A stretch of 64,000 nt of DNA from Ignelater luminosus (taxonomy: Eukaryota > Arthropoda > Insecta > Coleoptera > Elateridae), in contig VTPC01000415.1 of NCBI GenBank assembly GCA_011009095.1, positions 1 through 64,000 on the forward strand. The letters run 5' to 3'. Of the stretch, positions 10,981-23,100 are shown one piece after another. The notes under the pieces are model-generated. The model was not told the DNA's origin, did not search any database, and saw only the letters and a program-made list of their open reading frames with translations. Within the stretch, counting starts at the first letter, position 1. Every line of letters starts with the position of its first letter. Made by a program: the position numbers and the translations under genes.

Positions 10981-13204
10981 GGTTCGTATTCATAATAGCT
11001 CAGTTAAGAGTGTTAATTTAAAACTTAAATTCATTTTATAAAGTTGTCGATAGTTATTCCTTTGTTTGGGGAAGTTATTGAATCAAAACCGTTTCTCAAG
11101 CAAAAATCATAGACAGCTGTGGTAAACTTTCAAATTTAACAAACAGGCAAACGTTTTTTGTTAAATATAAAATAAAATAAGTTAGTTAAGCTGTCTATGA
11201 TAAGTAGATTTTAACGTAATACTATATTGTTAATCATTAATAATTTCGAATAGTCGGTATCGCAAATAGTATTTTTCAAAAACAGAATACTGTAGAATTT
11301 GTAGATATTTTATGTTGTACTTAACACTTACCAACTTTCTTTTCTAATACGGTATTTACAAAACTAAGAAGAATTAAGTATTCTAAAAAGCGGTTATTAC
11401 TACACAGTTATTTGCATTCAAATACATTACAAAAATTCTTTCCTAGTATCTTCACTTTTTCCGCTTGCATTAACAGGAATAATTGCACCAACAGGACTTT
11501 CAGTAATATATTTATGAATTTTATTTATGGGAATGTGAATTGTGAAAAATTACGAGACATCTGATTGCAGTTCGTTGCGTCGTGTGGGAGCGCGGACCAC
11601 AGTGACGTGCCCTACAGGGATTTCGCAGGGTGCAACAAGACTCCCTCAGGTTTCATATTGTAGTTGCTCATCCGTCCTGCATTGCGCCATGTGAGTTCTT
11701 ACTATTCCCGGTGACGTTATGTCTGAAACGATTTACTTACACCAATTGTAATTTATGGATTTATTGAAGTGTGTAACTTTATTTTTGTAAATCTTTATAG
11801 TTGGAAGGAACTTTTTGATTATTAGTAAGGAAAGTATGAGAAAAGATTCTTTTATTACATACAAGAGAATTTTTCCCGAAATTGATATAAATTTTATTTC
11901 TAGTATAAAAGAGAATTCTAAATTAACATCGAATGATATCACATAAAAAGCGTCAAAAGTCAAAGTAAATTGCTAGCAACTGCAATATCTTGAACAGTTC
12001 AAAGAGCATTACCATAAGCCGTACAATGAGCGGTCGCTCTTGGTGAGGACTTCAAGTACCTTACAAGAGCTCTTGGTGCCCTACTAGGAGGTCCCACTAC
12101 TCGGTCCAGTCGCACGGAAATGAATTTATTGTTCACACACTTTTCATTAACGATTTAGTTCGTTATATTTTTATTATTGCTTTGTAAAATCAGGACAAAT
12201 TTGAAATTCGCAGATACGCAAAGCCGGAAGTAATTCATAAAACTTTGAAACGATTTATAATGTTGAAATATAGCTAAAGAGGGAAAAATGATTATCACAC
12301 CTAAATAATAATTAATTTTAGAATTATTTTTAATTTTTTATTTACCAATACCCTGCCTATTTACTTTTATTTTTTTAATAAATTATTTATTCGTTTGTAA
12401 ATATTTCCTGTTCGTATGAAATTACTACATATTATTAACAATTTGAAACTAGAATTAATTGCGTGAAAGCTTGAAGTTGTCTATCGCCAGTCACAAATCA
12501 TAAATTCTATTGCAACCGGGTCGCCGAGAGGATTTTTTATAACTGATTGCAGCATTTTCGAAAGGGCAAATGGTAAGATATCGTTACAAAAAGTAGTTAT
12601 TTTCTTAATGATAGCAAAATAGAATATATCTCGATACAAGTGCGCTGTCACTTTTCAGGCGCTCGGCTTTTTTTGCAGCACGGGACTTGCGCCTCGTGCT
12701 TCAAATTGTATAGAAATATACTAATATCAGATTTCAATTCGGGCACTGATTGCTGCGGTCATATGGTCAAGTGAATTTGATCCTAGACTTGGAAAATTGC
12801 TTTCCAATTCCAGGCTCGAATTCACTTTCAATTATTTCTAATTTTAATATTTTGCGTCAGACTAACCCATCTTCAAAAATACTTATAGTAGGTACAGTTA
12901 TGTCATAGGATTTTGGAAAAAAAATAATTAATGTACATTAAAATATTTCCTTGAAGATGTGCAGTCTGCATATTATGTTTGTATAGAATACAAGAAGGTA
13001 TTCGATCTACTGCTTCCCGATTGTTTTTGAACATGCATGAGAATTTCTAAGACAATTGAAGGTCACATGGGAAATAAGATGAATGCACCCAAATACATTT
13101 CGAGAAAACGGATTTAAAAGCACCTATGTGATTACTGTTTGGTTATCTTCAAAAACAGATATATAGTTGTGGAACCAGATTCTGCATTTTTCTCGACTAT
13201 ATCT
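10981..13204. other. Gene-free spacer with two GC-richer patches
   Basis: AT-rich throughout except for 11560-11720 and 11995-12120, which are clearly richer in G and C. Neither patch gives a convincing open frame, splice pair or RNA fold that I can name. Confidence 0.4.
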
Positions 13205-13849
13205 AAGGTTGCCAGACCTACTATATTTAATAGTAGTCTACTACATTTAACAAATATCTCCTATCTACTATAAAACAGTAAAAATCTCCTATATTTTTTA
13301 CAAATCAGTAGAAATTCTAAAGAAAACGTAGTACTTTATGAATTGCGATTGTGATTTGTGTAGTTAGTTAAGTTTGTATTTGTTTGGATTTGTTGAATTT
13401 AAATGCAGATTGTATATTTGATGAGGTGGGGGTTGTGAATAATAGTCAAATTACTTGAAAATGATCAAAATCTTAATAGTAGTCCAACAAGTGATAAATG
13501 GACTACTATTTTACAAAAAAACAGATGAACTTCCAAATATTACGAGCTTAATGCCCCACATTTTAAGTATTCCTGCTGCTTCTGCTTTTGTAGAGAGAAT
13601 TTTAGCATCATGGGCAATAAATGGACCGATGTCAGAAATAGGGCCTCCGTAGAATTAATCAAAGCCGAGATTTTGATTACTTTAAATTTTGATTTAGGTT
13701 GCAACGAGTTCTTTAATTATTATTTAATTATTAACTGTATAATAATAAATAAAAGTGATTATGGAATTTTTACTATATTTTTTATAAATTTCCTATATTT
13801 TTTTCATTTTCTACTATATATATACATTTTTAAAATCTGGCAATCCTAA
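13205..13849 (+). mobile_element. hAT element relic, 645 bp
   Basis: An 8-bp target duplication (CTATATCT at 13197-13204, CTATATCA at 13850-13857) flanks short inverted ends AAGGTTGCCAGA and, inverted, TTAGGATTGCCAGA. An 8-bp duplication is the hAT rule. CTACTATA/TCCTAT motifs recur under both ends, like hAT subterminal repeats. A degraded transposase C-terminus lies inside. Confidence 0.82.
13448..13725 (+). pseudogene. hAT transposase C-terminal relic
   Basis: One frame reads HILSIPAASAFVERIL near 13557-13605 and another continues GNKWTDVRNRASVELIKAE at 13613-13669. Together they form the hAT C-terminal dimerisation signature (IPAS-AFVER followed by W-D-RN-L). A frameshift near 13605 separates them. 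The catalytic N-terminal two thirds are gone. Confidence 0.75.
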
Positions 13850-14872
13850 CTATATCACAAGATTGCTATCTAGCGATGTCGTGTGCTCTTGGTCCTCTAA
13901 ATTACTTTCTGTTTCCGTTGTTAAAAAAAACAATTTTTAAGACACCAGTACATATCTTGCAAGATTTACAACGAATGTAATAAAATTTTACACACTCACC
14001 TTTTATCCTTTAGGAAGTCTTTAATGACGAAGAATCGTGTTGCACTGCGTATTGAAGAAGGCACACATTCACATTTCCAACATCTTCTGTAGTGTAAAAT
14101 GAGTTTATTTAATAAACCCTTATGCAAAATGCAAATATGTAAAATCAGCAGTCATTCTTATTTTCAGGTTGGATTTTAAATGGAAGTGTTTACTGGATCG
14201 TCGACGTAGGCTATGCTGAAAAGTTAAGAATGTTACTCATTTATTTCGATATACAAGACAAGTAACGATAACGACGTTTCTTTTTTCCTTTAGAATTTCT
14301 TAGCCGCCTCTGAATTTGAGAATAATTTTTGATGACATGAATTGACCTTCTTTCTTATGATTGGACGTGAGTAAATTTCTAGGGATGTAATTACTTTCGG
14401 TTTTTCTTGAATTCAACTTTTCATTTCCCATATGAAATGGGAACCTTAATTTTATCAATCAAAACCTCATCCAGAATATTCCAATAAGCAAGCAATTATT
14501 ACACTTTTATAAACCTTATTGAACAAAAGAAAAGTTAAAATTAATGTACCGTGTATTCACCAAGCAGCTGGACTAGAGTCATTATAATCCTTCGCCAAAA
14601 TGTGATTCTATCAAAGACGTGAATTTCATTTTTCAATGGTTGCTAGAAACTATACGTGAGTGACTGGATATAACTGAATTCTTTTCGTGAACATAAGCCA
14701 AGCCCAGTTCTGCCACAAATCCACGATCTTGTCCTCCTGAAGTGAATTCATATAATGTCCCTTTGCTCAAAATAGAACCACTCGGTTCGTTACTCGTTGG
14801 TTCACCATTCTACCCATCGCACCAGTACGGCAATCCTATGTAGAATAAAAAATCTATTAACCTCAAAAAAGC
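13850..14872. other. Gene-free spacer
   Basis: No supportable gene or repeat. Confidence 0.4.
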
Positions 14873-15184
14873 GGTTGGACTTGCATATGCTTGCCTACCA
14901 CGGATCAGTCAGTTGAGGTATCACATTGTCAGACTTGTCCAGAGGGTCATGGGAGTACTGAGTTTAGGTGCCGGAGAAGCCCCGTTAAAAAGCTATGAGC
15001 ATTTAGGTTAGAGATTAAGTTAGAAGTTAGATTAAAGATTAGGTTAGAGGTTAGGTAAAAGGTTAGGTTAGGATAAGTTAGGTTAGCTCATAGAACTGCA
15101 TGTACAGTACCCTCTCGACAAACCTAACAATATAACAGCTCAACTACCCTGATCCGTGATAGGCGGGCATACGGAAGTCGTACC
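14873..15184. mobile_element. Hairpin element with about 80-bp inverted arms
   Basis: The left arm GGTTGGACTTGCATATGC and the inverted right arm GGTACGACTTCCGTATGC continue together through CACGGATCAG, AGTTGAG and CGAGAGGGT-like blocks for about 80 bp. The loop is filled by TTAGG-like repeats. No coding capacity and no clear target duplication. Confidence 0.75.
15003..15086. repeat. Degenerate TTAGG-like tandem repeat
   Basis: About a dozen variants of GGTTA/TTAGG, GTTAGA and TTAGGTTAGG in a row. TTAGG is the usual insect telomere unit, but this tract is irregular and lies in the loop of a hairpin element. Confidence 0.65.
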
Positions 15185-16158
15185 AAAAAAGCTCTTGAAA
15201 ACCCACTGAATTTGAGTTATCGTTCTGCTCTTCAACAAATCATTAACTTTGGAGCTTTTAATAACAGTAAAAGTCTGATGCTTTGAAAACCGGAAAAAAG
15301 GTAGAGGTACTGGAAATCACGTTTAACAATCCACCGTAATAACCTGAAAAAGTTTTACAAGAAATAAATAGTACAGTAGATTTGTAGGTAGACCATGCCG
15401 ACGAGTTTTGAACAATTATTTCTAAACCTTTTGGTGTACTGCTGTAGAATACATCTTTTTGGAAAGGCACCCGAAGCACGGCCCCTAGGTGCCACGATTT
15501 TTCGTTCATACTTCATCCTTATCTTCAATCATTCTTTTACTTCATTGATCTTGACAAATGGCATCTTTAATAGAGAATACCACTTTTGGTATCAAGGTAT
15601 TACTAAATTCAAGAAATCTAATTCAATTCAATCTTTTTGTGGTAACAACTAAGATGATTTTTTTTTAAATGGGACACCCTGTATTGAGTTACATTTTTTT
15701 GGAAACTGCTCTTCTATAGATGATTTCAAAAATGGAAATATCGATGAAATTATTTACAAAGACAAAAGAGATGATCAAAAACATACAAGAAAAATGTTGA
15801 GCAATTGTTTCATGAAAACAGACAATGATACACAAATTCAATCTTGATGTCAATTGCTGATATTTCTACGAGTTTTTTGGCTTTATGAGCTGAAGATTGG
15901 GACATTAAGTGAAACAGACATGAGGGGGGTCCCTTCTCAGCCTCCAAAACAGGCAGGAGGTAAAGAAAGTCCCCAGATTTCCATTGCTGTTATTACTGTT
16001 TGGTTGATCCTAATAAAATGAGTCTTTTCATTATTACATTGCAATGTGTGCTTTCATTAGCATTTCAATAGACATGGTAGCAAATAGCTACGTATGGTAT
16101 TGATGATAGCAATGCAACCTCTTTCAGTTATAAACACAAAGACATAGATATTGTCTTA

Positions 16159-16192
<34 letters not shown>

Positions 16193-17195
16193 ATTAATTC
16201 TTCGACTCTTCCAATTACTTTTCTGAATACTGTGAAATTGTTTCAGTCTTAGCTTAGGATACTCAATATTTTATAAGACCAATGATCAACTTAAAAGCTA
16301 GACAGTCTTGGTGTTTTCTTGTTAAAAGAGAGAAAGGAACAAAAAGGAATTTGAAAAGGTGAATCAAGTGGTGAATGTCACCTAGAAAACTACAGATAAA
16401 ATAAAGCTTATTGTGGTAAACACTTTTTTATTCATTTGATATATATTTATAATTACACACTTAACTATAGATATCGGGCTGTATTATGAAGCATCTATTT
16501 AAAATGTCGACTAAGATAATATAACCATCAATCAATTCTTCATTGCAATAATAATTATCCCAGTTAACAGCATGAAGCTATTTCCTTCACTTTTTACAGC
16601 GTTAGTACCTTTTGAATTTAATAGAAGGTTTATAATACAATCCACTGTAGTTCATTTAAATGACATTAAAAAATTTATTCAAAATTTATAGAAATTATGT
16701 GAAGATTGTACGATGATCATTTGGAAAATATTTAGACACACAGTGTACAATATTGATTGTGTCCAGGAACAGTAATTACAAACTGCTGTTGGTGAAGCAA
16801 GGAGCTGCTTGCTCCCGGACACAAGGATTGACTGCTTGGTTAATTTCAATATCCTTCTCCTCTGCCCTCTTCCTCTTTTTATACAATCAGATTAATATAA
16901 AAGAAATTGGTTGTCCCAAAATACTAGCATAGAGATATAATTTAAGAAAAAGGTCTGCTTTGGTAATTTTTAAGAAAGTGAACATATCTATAAATATTTG
17001 AATGTTTTGTCTGATACAAATAGTAAAATTCAAGTGTGCTACATTAAAATAAAATAAAGATAGATAATTTTTAAATAACCCAGAAAACATAAAAAAGATA
17101 AAATGGAGCAATTTGTTTTCTACTTACAATCTTTTCTTACTCTACTTATAACAAATAAAATGTTAGTAGAAATACAAAAGCCTGGAATCAATTTA
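15185..17195. other. Spacer and Rat1 3' flank
   Basis: A solitary transposon end, GGGACACCCTGTA, lies at 15668-15680 without a partner. Otherwise I see no exon. The Rat1 3' UTR must start below 17196. The nearest minus-strand AATAAA I noted is at about 16427-16432, which would give a long 3' UTR of about 770 bases. Confidence 0.4.
16161..16191. repeat. (ATT)n microsatellite
   Basis: About ten uninterrupted ATT units. Confidence 0.95.
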
Positions 17196-20100
17196 CTACC
17201 GCCTATAACTATATCTATTTGCATCTCTTTGTGGCGGAGATGCAATGTAACGATCCCTATATGGTCCCGGAGGTCGATCATACTGTTGTCTGTTATCCAT
17301 TTGCTGACTTCTGTCCCTGTAGTCTGTTCTGTGAGATTGACCACCTGATCTATTGTCATAGTTTCCTTGATGATGTCTTGTTTCATAACCACCACCTCCT
17401 CCTCCGCCACCATATCCTCTGTTGTAACTACTTGGTTGTTGGTAATTATAACCTCGATTATAATTCTGATAAGAGTTGTTGCCACCATAATTATTACCCT
17501 GATTATAACCTGGAACAAATTAAGAAATTTTATGTACAAAAAAAGATTCTTGACCGACAGTAATTTTATAAATTTGGTATATTAAGAAAATATAGTAGGT
17601 ACATAAGACAGTACAATGACTATTTGTGAGCAAATGTACTATGTACACAAAGTTCCTTTTTTTCAAGAGAACAAATGAAATGTTACTAAACATGTTTGCA
17701 TTACTGCACCAAGGCACTGAGCAATAAAATAAAACAAAAGATTGAATACATCATGGTAAGCAAATATATTTTTATTGGTACTTCACATATTTACATTTAG
17801 GTTATAAAGTAAATCCATGCCAGAGACAAAATATTTAGATTAACAATCATAAATGGGCTATAGAAAAATACAAATGATTCTATTACCTTTGCACTTCTTT
17901 CTTAGTAACAAGCTTGTATGGTGTTCCTAGAAGTAACCTTTCTAGCCCATACCTCAATTACTAAATTAAAGTAAACTAAAGTGACCTTAAATCCATGCAA
18001 GTATGCAAGACATAAACTATCTCCATGCCAGTTGTGCTTTGGAATTGGAAGTCTTACAATTAGTACTTTATTCTGGAGTTTCTTCAACAATATGGAAACT
18101 AGATAAGAAGATAGAATCTGACAGTGGTAAAACATTTCCAAAAGGACAACAATGATCTGTTCTAAAGCACATTCTGTTTAAGGTAAACTTACCTACTTTA
18201 TTTTCAATAGACTTATCACTGATTTTTGTATTTAAATAATAGCAGTAAGAGTCTGAAACCTTTTTATGTGCAAGTAGACTGTGTTACCAAGACCCCTAAC
18301 TTATCTATTTTCTAGATTCAAATCGCTTATTCCTGTGAAAAGTGCAAAAAATTGACAGCAATTTCAGTTTTTTTAGCACATTGTTAAAGCAAAAATATCA
18401 AGGTATTTCAAGATCGAACAAGTTACAGATCCTTCTTTAAGTCTCTAATTCCAACATATTGAAGGAAGAAATGTGTTATGAAGTTGGTTCATCTCAAAAA
18501 TTTATAAAAATGTCAACTTATTTTGGTGTCTGTAATTCCTAAAGTTCGTTTGGCATCCTTCATATTTTTCCCTCTCGACAGTAAAGTGTCTATTTAACAT
18601 TGTTTTTGATCTACACCATTTAGAGTATGTGCAAACATGACAAACCAAAATTAAAGGTTACATTTTGTTCAGATGGAAAAATTACCTTAGTGATAATCCG
18701 CTCTGCAGATATAATTCAAAATACCACTGCCACAAATAAGGTTAGAATTGCTTCATAGTTACTTTGATGTTTCAATTCATTCCCAGAAAACGTCTTTTCG
18801 CTCTTACGTTCACTCGTAGCGCTTTCCAACTTTAAAAGTCATGTAATAAAGCCCTACTATGTATCAAATAATACCAAGCCGGTCAGCCCACACCAATATG
18901 CTTAGATCAATAGAGAAGATCTTGCAAATTGGTTATACAACAAGTCATTTCCAAAACGAAAGGCATGTTGAACTATAACGAGTTTACAAAAGTCCTCTGA
19001 CAACTGACAAATTACTAGTGCTGTAGATTTCATTATTTATGGGCGGATCTTCAATAGGCTTACACACAAAGAAATATATGCATCAATTGCTGAAATGTCT
19101 CGTAGTGAACGACATTCTGCGGAGATTTTTGCGGCAGATTGTGCAAATGACATACTGAGTTCGGAAAACTTCAGATGAATTGTATTGAAACTGATGAAGG
19201 AAGTTTTGTTGTTAGTCTGTAAATCAATCTGCAATCGTTTCTTCGAGCGATTCACTAGAAGAAAAGTTTAAGGAATGAGGGAAAAATATTCCATTGGGCG
19301 TGTAGTAGCAACTATGAATCCGATAATTATACGTAAGGTACAACGATTAACCTGCTTAACAATTATCGTGACAATACCAACAACGCTCACCTTCAGAAAC
19401 AACGAAACGGGAGATTGAAACGTTGCTCGGACAATAGCATCAACCATATTGGAAAGAGATCCCGGGACACAAGTTTTTCCAGAGCGTCCTTGGCAAACAA
19501 TTTACTTTAGAATATGTGCAAGAACCAGTGTGAAGGTTACAGTGAGGAGAAAGAGACTATTTCCAAATCAAACTTGGTTCAGATATATCAAATCAGGAAA
19601 AGATAAGAAACGAACCTAGAGAATTTTGGATTTTGTGAAACTTGTAAAACTCCTTTAAGGTACAATTTTAACTGGAGGGTGAAATAGGCCTAATAGTAAA
19701 GCGCAGAAACTTTATTATAGAACCACCTCTTAGACATGGCAGCCGCGTGACTGGTGATAAATGTTTGGTGCTTCCTGTTTGCTTTAGACAAAGGCAAAAG
19801 TGAATAACATCTCTGAAGTCTGAAGGTCGTTCCGAAACAACAATAATAAATATTTTGTGCAATACTGCCTTACCTTGGTGACTGATGCTCGTATAATCAG
19901 ACGATTTTTTTCACATAGGGAAAGGAACAGAGAAACTCCTTTTTAATTAAATTAAATAAGGTATTGAAAGCCACCTTTCAAACTTATCCAGACAAGCTTC
20001 ATAAAATCTCTGCCCAACATGACAAAGCAACTTCTCATGCATTTAAAAGACTAAAACACGGCATAGACTTAAAAAAGTATAGTCAAAGGCATTCTGGAAT

Positions 20101-23100
20101 GATAAGGCGTCGACTACTATTCATTTTTTGTTTTTACTACGTCAGTCACCCTTGATAGTAGGTTTGTTCGTTTGGATTGCACTGCTTACAGTTTTGGTAC
20201 TAAGTGTAAACCGTTCGATTGGAAACTGTACTGATAATGACCTGCACGACAAATTTGTTTTGGTGAGAGTGTACCGAGTATGAAAAGCGCGTGCACTAAA
20301 GCATTCGTTTCACTTCATATAAATGTCACTACACTTAATCCACTTATCTTACACTCAAATGTAAAAAGAGGGATCAGTGGTAAATACACTAATCTCAAAC
20401 GAACAGATCTAGCATAAAACTGTTCATAATTGTGATTGCTTTAGAATTTAAGGTTATGTAAATCTGAAGTTTAAATTGCAGTATTGAAATATCTAAGAGT
20501 TATAAAAAATTTAAAATGTGAGGCATCAGAATACCTAAGAAGGTGCAAAATAAATAATTATCACATACTGCAACTATGCTATAAAATACCAACAATAATT
20601 AGAAATTCCTCTGCAAAGCAAAGATTGATGGGACGCGACAGTTGGTATAACACTTGTAAAATATGGCAACATTACATTTACGCTGTAAACGTAACCTAAA
20701 GCAGCTAAAGTTCGAGGTTGACATTGATTAAGAAGTAAAACAGAATTTAAAATAATATAATCCCTATAAATATTAAGAATCGCAACAAAAAATGAGACCT
20801 ATCATCCCAGATACTTTTATCACAAACAATATTTTATTTTTCGCCCCCCCCCCCCTTGATTTGGAAATTCTTTTTGGTGAATGTCCTGCTATTAGAAGCT
20901 CGTAAAAGGTCAAAACAAATACTAAATAATAGCTAGAATCAAATGCGACATAATACTTGAAAATTCAAGTGTTCAGTTGCAGTAAATTGTCGTATTAATC
21001 ACGGGCCCATTCTTTGTTGCTTTCAGTAGGTAGTTTCGTTCACATTCAAGCTTCACAAAAGATCTAAATGGAAACTTAATTTGCTCTCGAAAAAAAAAAA
21101 TTATCCCGCAAATCTTATTCCTTGGCATCTCGACGTTTTCCAGATTGACAAAAGAATTTTTATTGCTTTTGAGAAACGATAAATCAGGATTTTCAAAAAC
21201 TGTAAGTGAAAGTTGATCTTGATTACCTCAGTAACACTTACAATGTTAAATAAGGTGGATTTTATTTCCATTGAAGTCTTCTCATTTCAATTCACTCACA
21301 AACAGAAACTGGAAGTTAGCGGTAATCAAATTGAATTCTATACAGGGAAACGGTCAAGGGAGTCCATCAGGAAATTTAGTGAACCATATAATTAAATTGA
21401 TTGTCTTACACGGGGGTACTTGTTTGTCCATTGAGGAATATTCGTATTCGGAATTTAAATTCTGATTTAATCTTACGTTTGGTTGAAAATTCGATCCATC
21501 AAAATGAGAAATATCTTGCATTTTCATATTTTACTTTTTACCCAAAAAGATTAAGGTCGTCTTCTAAGTAAGAAAATATAGTATGTATAAAAATCGCCCT
21601 TTTTGATTATTCGTTTTTGATTCATCATTATACAAAAGCCCTCCTTTCTGGTTATGTCTTATCTTACCTATGATCAGTTGCGATAGAATAATAATAATAA
21701 TATGAACGTACTGGGTCTGGGACGCGTAGGGGAAGATGTGATTGTGAAATTAGGCGTGTCAGTGGCGGTGACGGGCGTACAAAGACTGCAATTACTCGCT
21801 CTGCCGCCGGCACTGCTGTCATTGTTGCGTCACATCCGCAAACAAGGGTACAATGCCGGATAAATTGCTTGTTTTTACTGGGCGGCCACTCACTGTTTAT
21901 CCTCCGAATTATTTGAACGATTATTGGTGGAAATGGTTATTGAATTAAGTGATAAATTGTGGTGTTAAAATACATATAACTCTTATTAAACGCCTACTTT
22001 TAAACGATGTTAATCCTGTACCGTTATAAAAATACACAATAATTAAAAATACAATTCGAGTGTGATTGAACAAGATCCGTAGTGGTATTTCTAGTGATGA
22101 AAATGAATTAATAAGTTAATTTCGTTTGTGATTACTGATTACTCTATTCACTTTATTTCTACAAAGTATGAAAATGTACTTACTTTGATTTAGCTAAGGA
22201 ATAAAACTATATTTTGGCGCGTTTCTTATTATACTAGGATATTGAACATCTACATCAAAACTAAGAATATAAAACAATTCAAAGTATCAAGTTTTATACA
22301 GTTTTAAGTCAACACCATGCAAAGTTCCCGATATCAAAATAAGCAACACAATATATTACATGTAAACTACCTCATACTTTTCACTATAAATATTTTACAC
22401 ATTTAAAAAAAAAACAAGTAACAAGAAAATAAGATTCCATCAATCATCATCAATTTAAAAAAACTGCACAAGTTTAATTATCTAAAGAATTTGTAAAAGC
22501 TAATAAAACCGAGAAATAACTTAATGGATCACATAGAAAGGTAAATAAATTGATTCACTAATTATAATATAATAATATACAAAACAAATATTACAGTTTG
22601 GGCTGTCTATTAATTTTTGATCATATAATAAATCCTACGTCTGTATTTAAAGAATCGCCTTATGCTAACAATATGACACGTGCCAAATTAAGTCACGTGG
22701 CGCGAATCAAAATTGTAGGAACAACAAGCTCACCCACCCACACCTCTTTTTGTAGCTGTCAGAATGTCACTCACTTTCAACTGGTAAAATTTATTATTAT
22801 ATTTTAATAAGGCAATTATGCCATTATAATTACAATTTAAAGAAACGAGAATTATTTTTGTTCTCATATCAGTGTGAAATTTATTTTTGAAAACAGAAAC
22901 GGTAAATATTACGCAATTGTTAAAAAAGCGACTATGACTTTGATCAAAAAAAAAGAATTATTAAAATTCAACTCAGTTTTTCGCTTGAGAAAACGACAGA
23001 TTTATAAACGGTTAACTTCGTGACGTCATAAGATATGCTCACTGTATCAGTTTTTTTCATGGTGAAAATCACAAAAAGAAATATCAAAGTGGGCGTCCTC

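Noticed and set aside
15003-15086. True telomere or telomeric junction
   Set aside because: Units are irregular, the tract is under 90 bp and it sits in a hairpin element. A coding region follows on the same strand of assembly, so this is not a chromosome end.
15258-15652. Overlapping open frames on both strands near a solitary GGGACACCCTGTA end
   Set aside because: Neither shows a family motif. Position suggests the inside of a truncated element rather than a host exon.
17120-17539. 139-codon open frame on the minus strand, Ile/Val/Thr-rich
   Set aside because: It is the wrong frame of the Rat1 last exon. The correct frame gives the Gly/Tyr/Arg-rich tail and splices in phase to 31871.
19262-19615. 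Plus-strand stretch with few stops (words like [13 protein letters not shown] and [12 protein letters not shown])
   Set aside because: It has an in-frame TGA and no recognisable domain or splice context. Not enough to call a gene or relic.
19964-20155. Possible Tc1/IS630-like transposase core ([10 protein letters not shown])
   Set aside because: One short motif only, with no flanking TIRs and no second catalytic block. Mentioned in the intron entry but not called.
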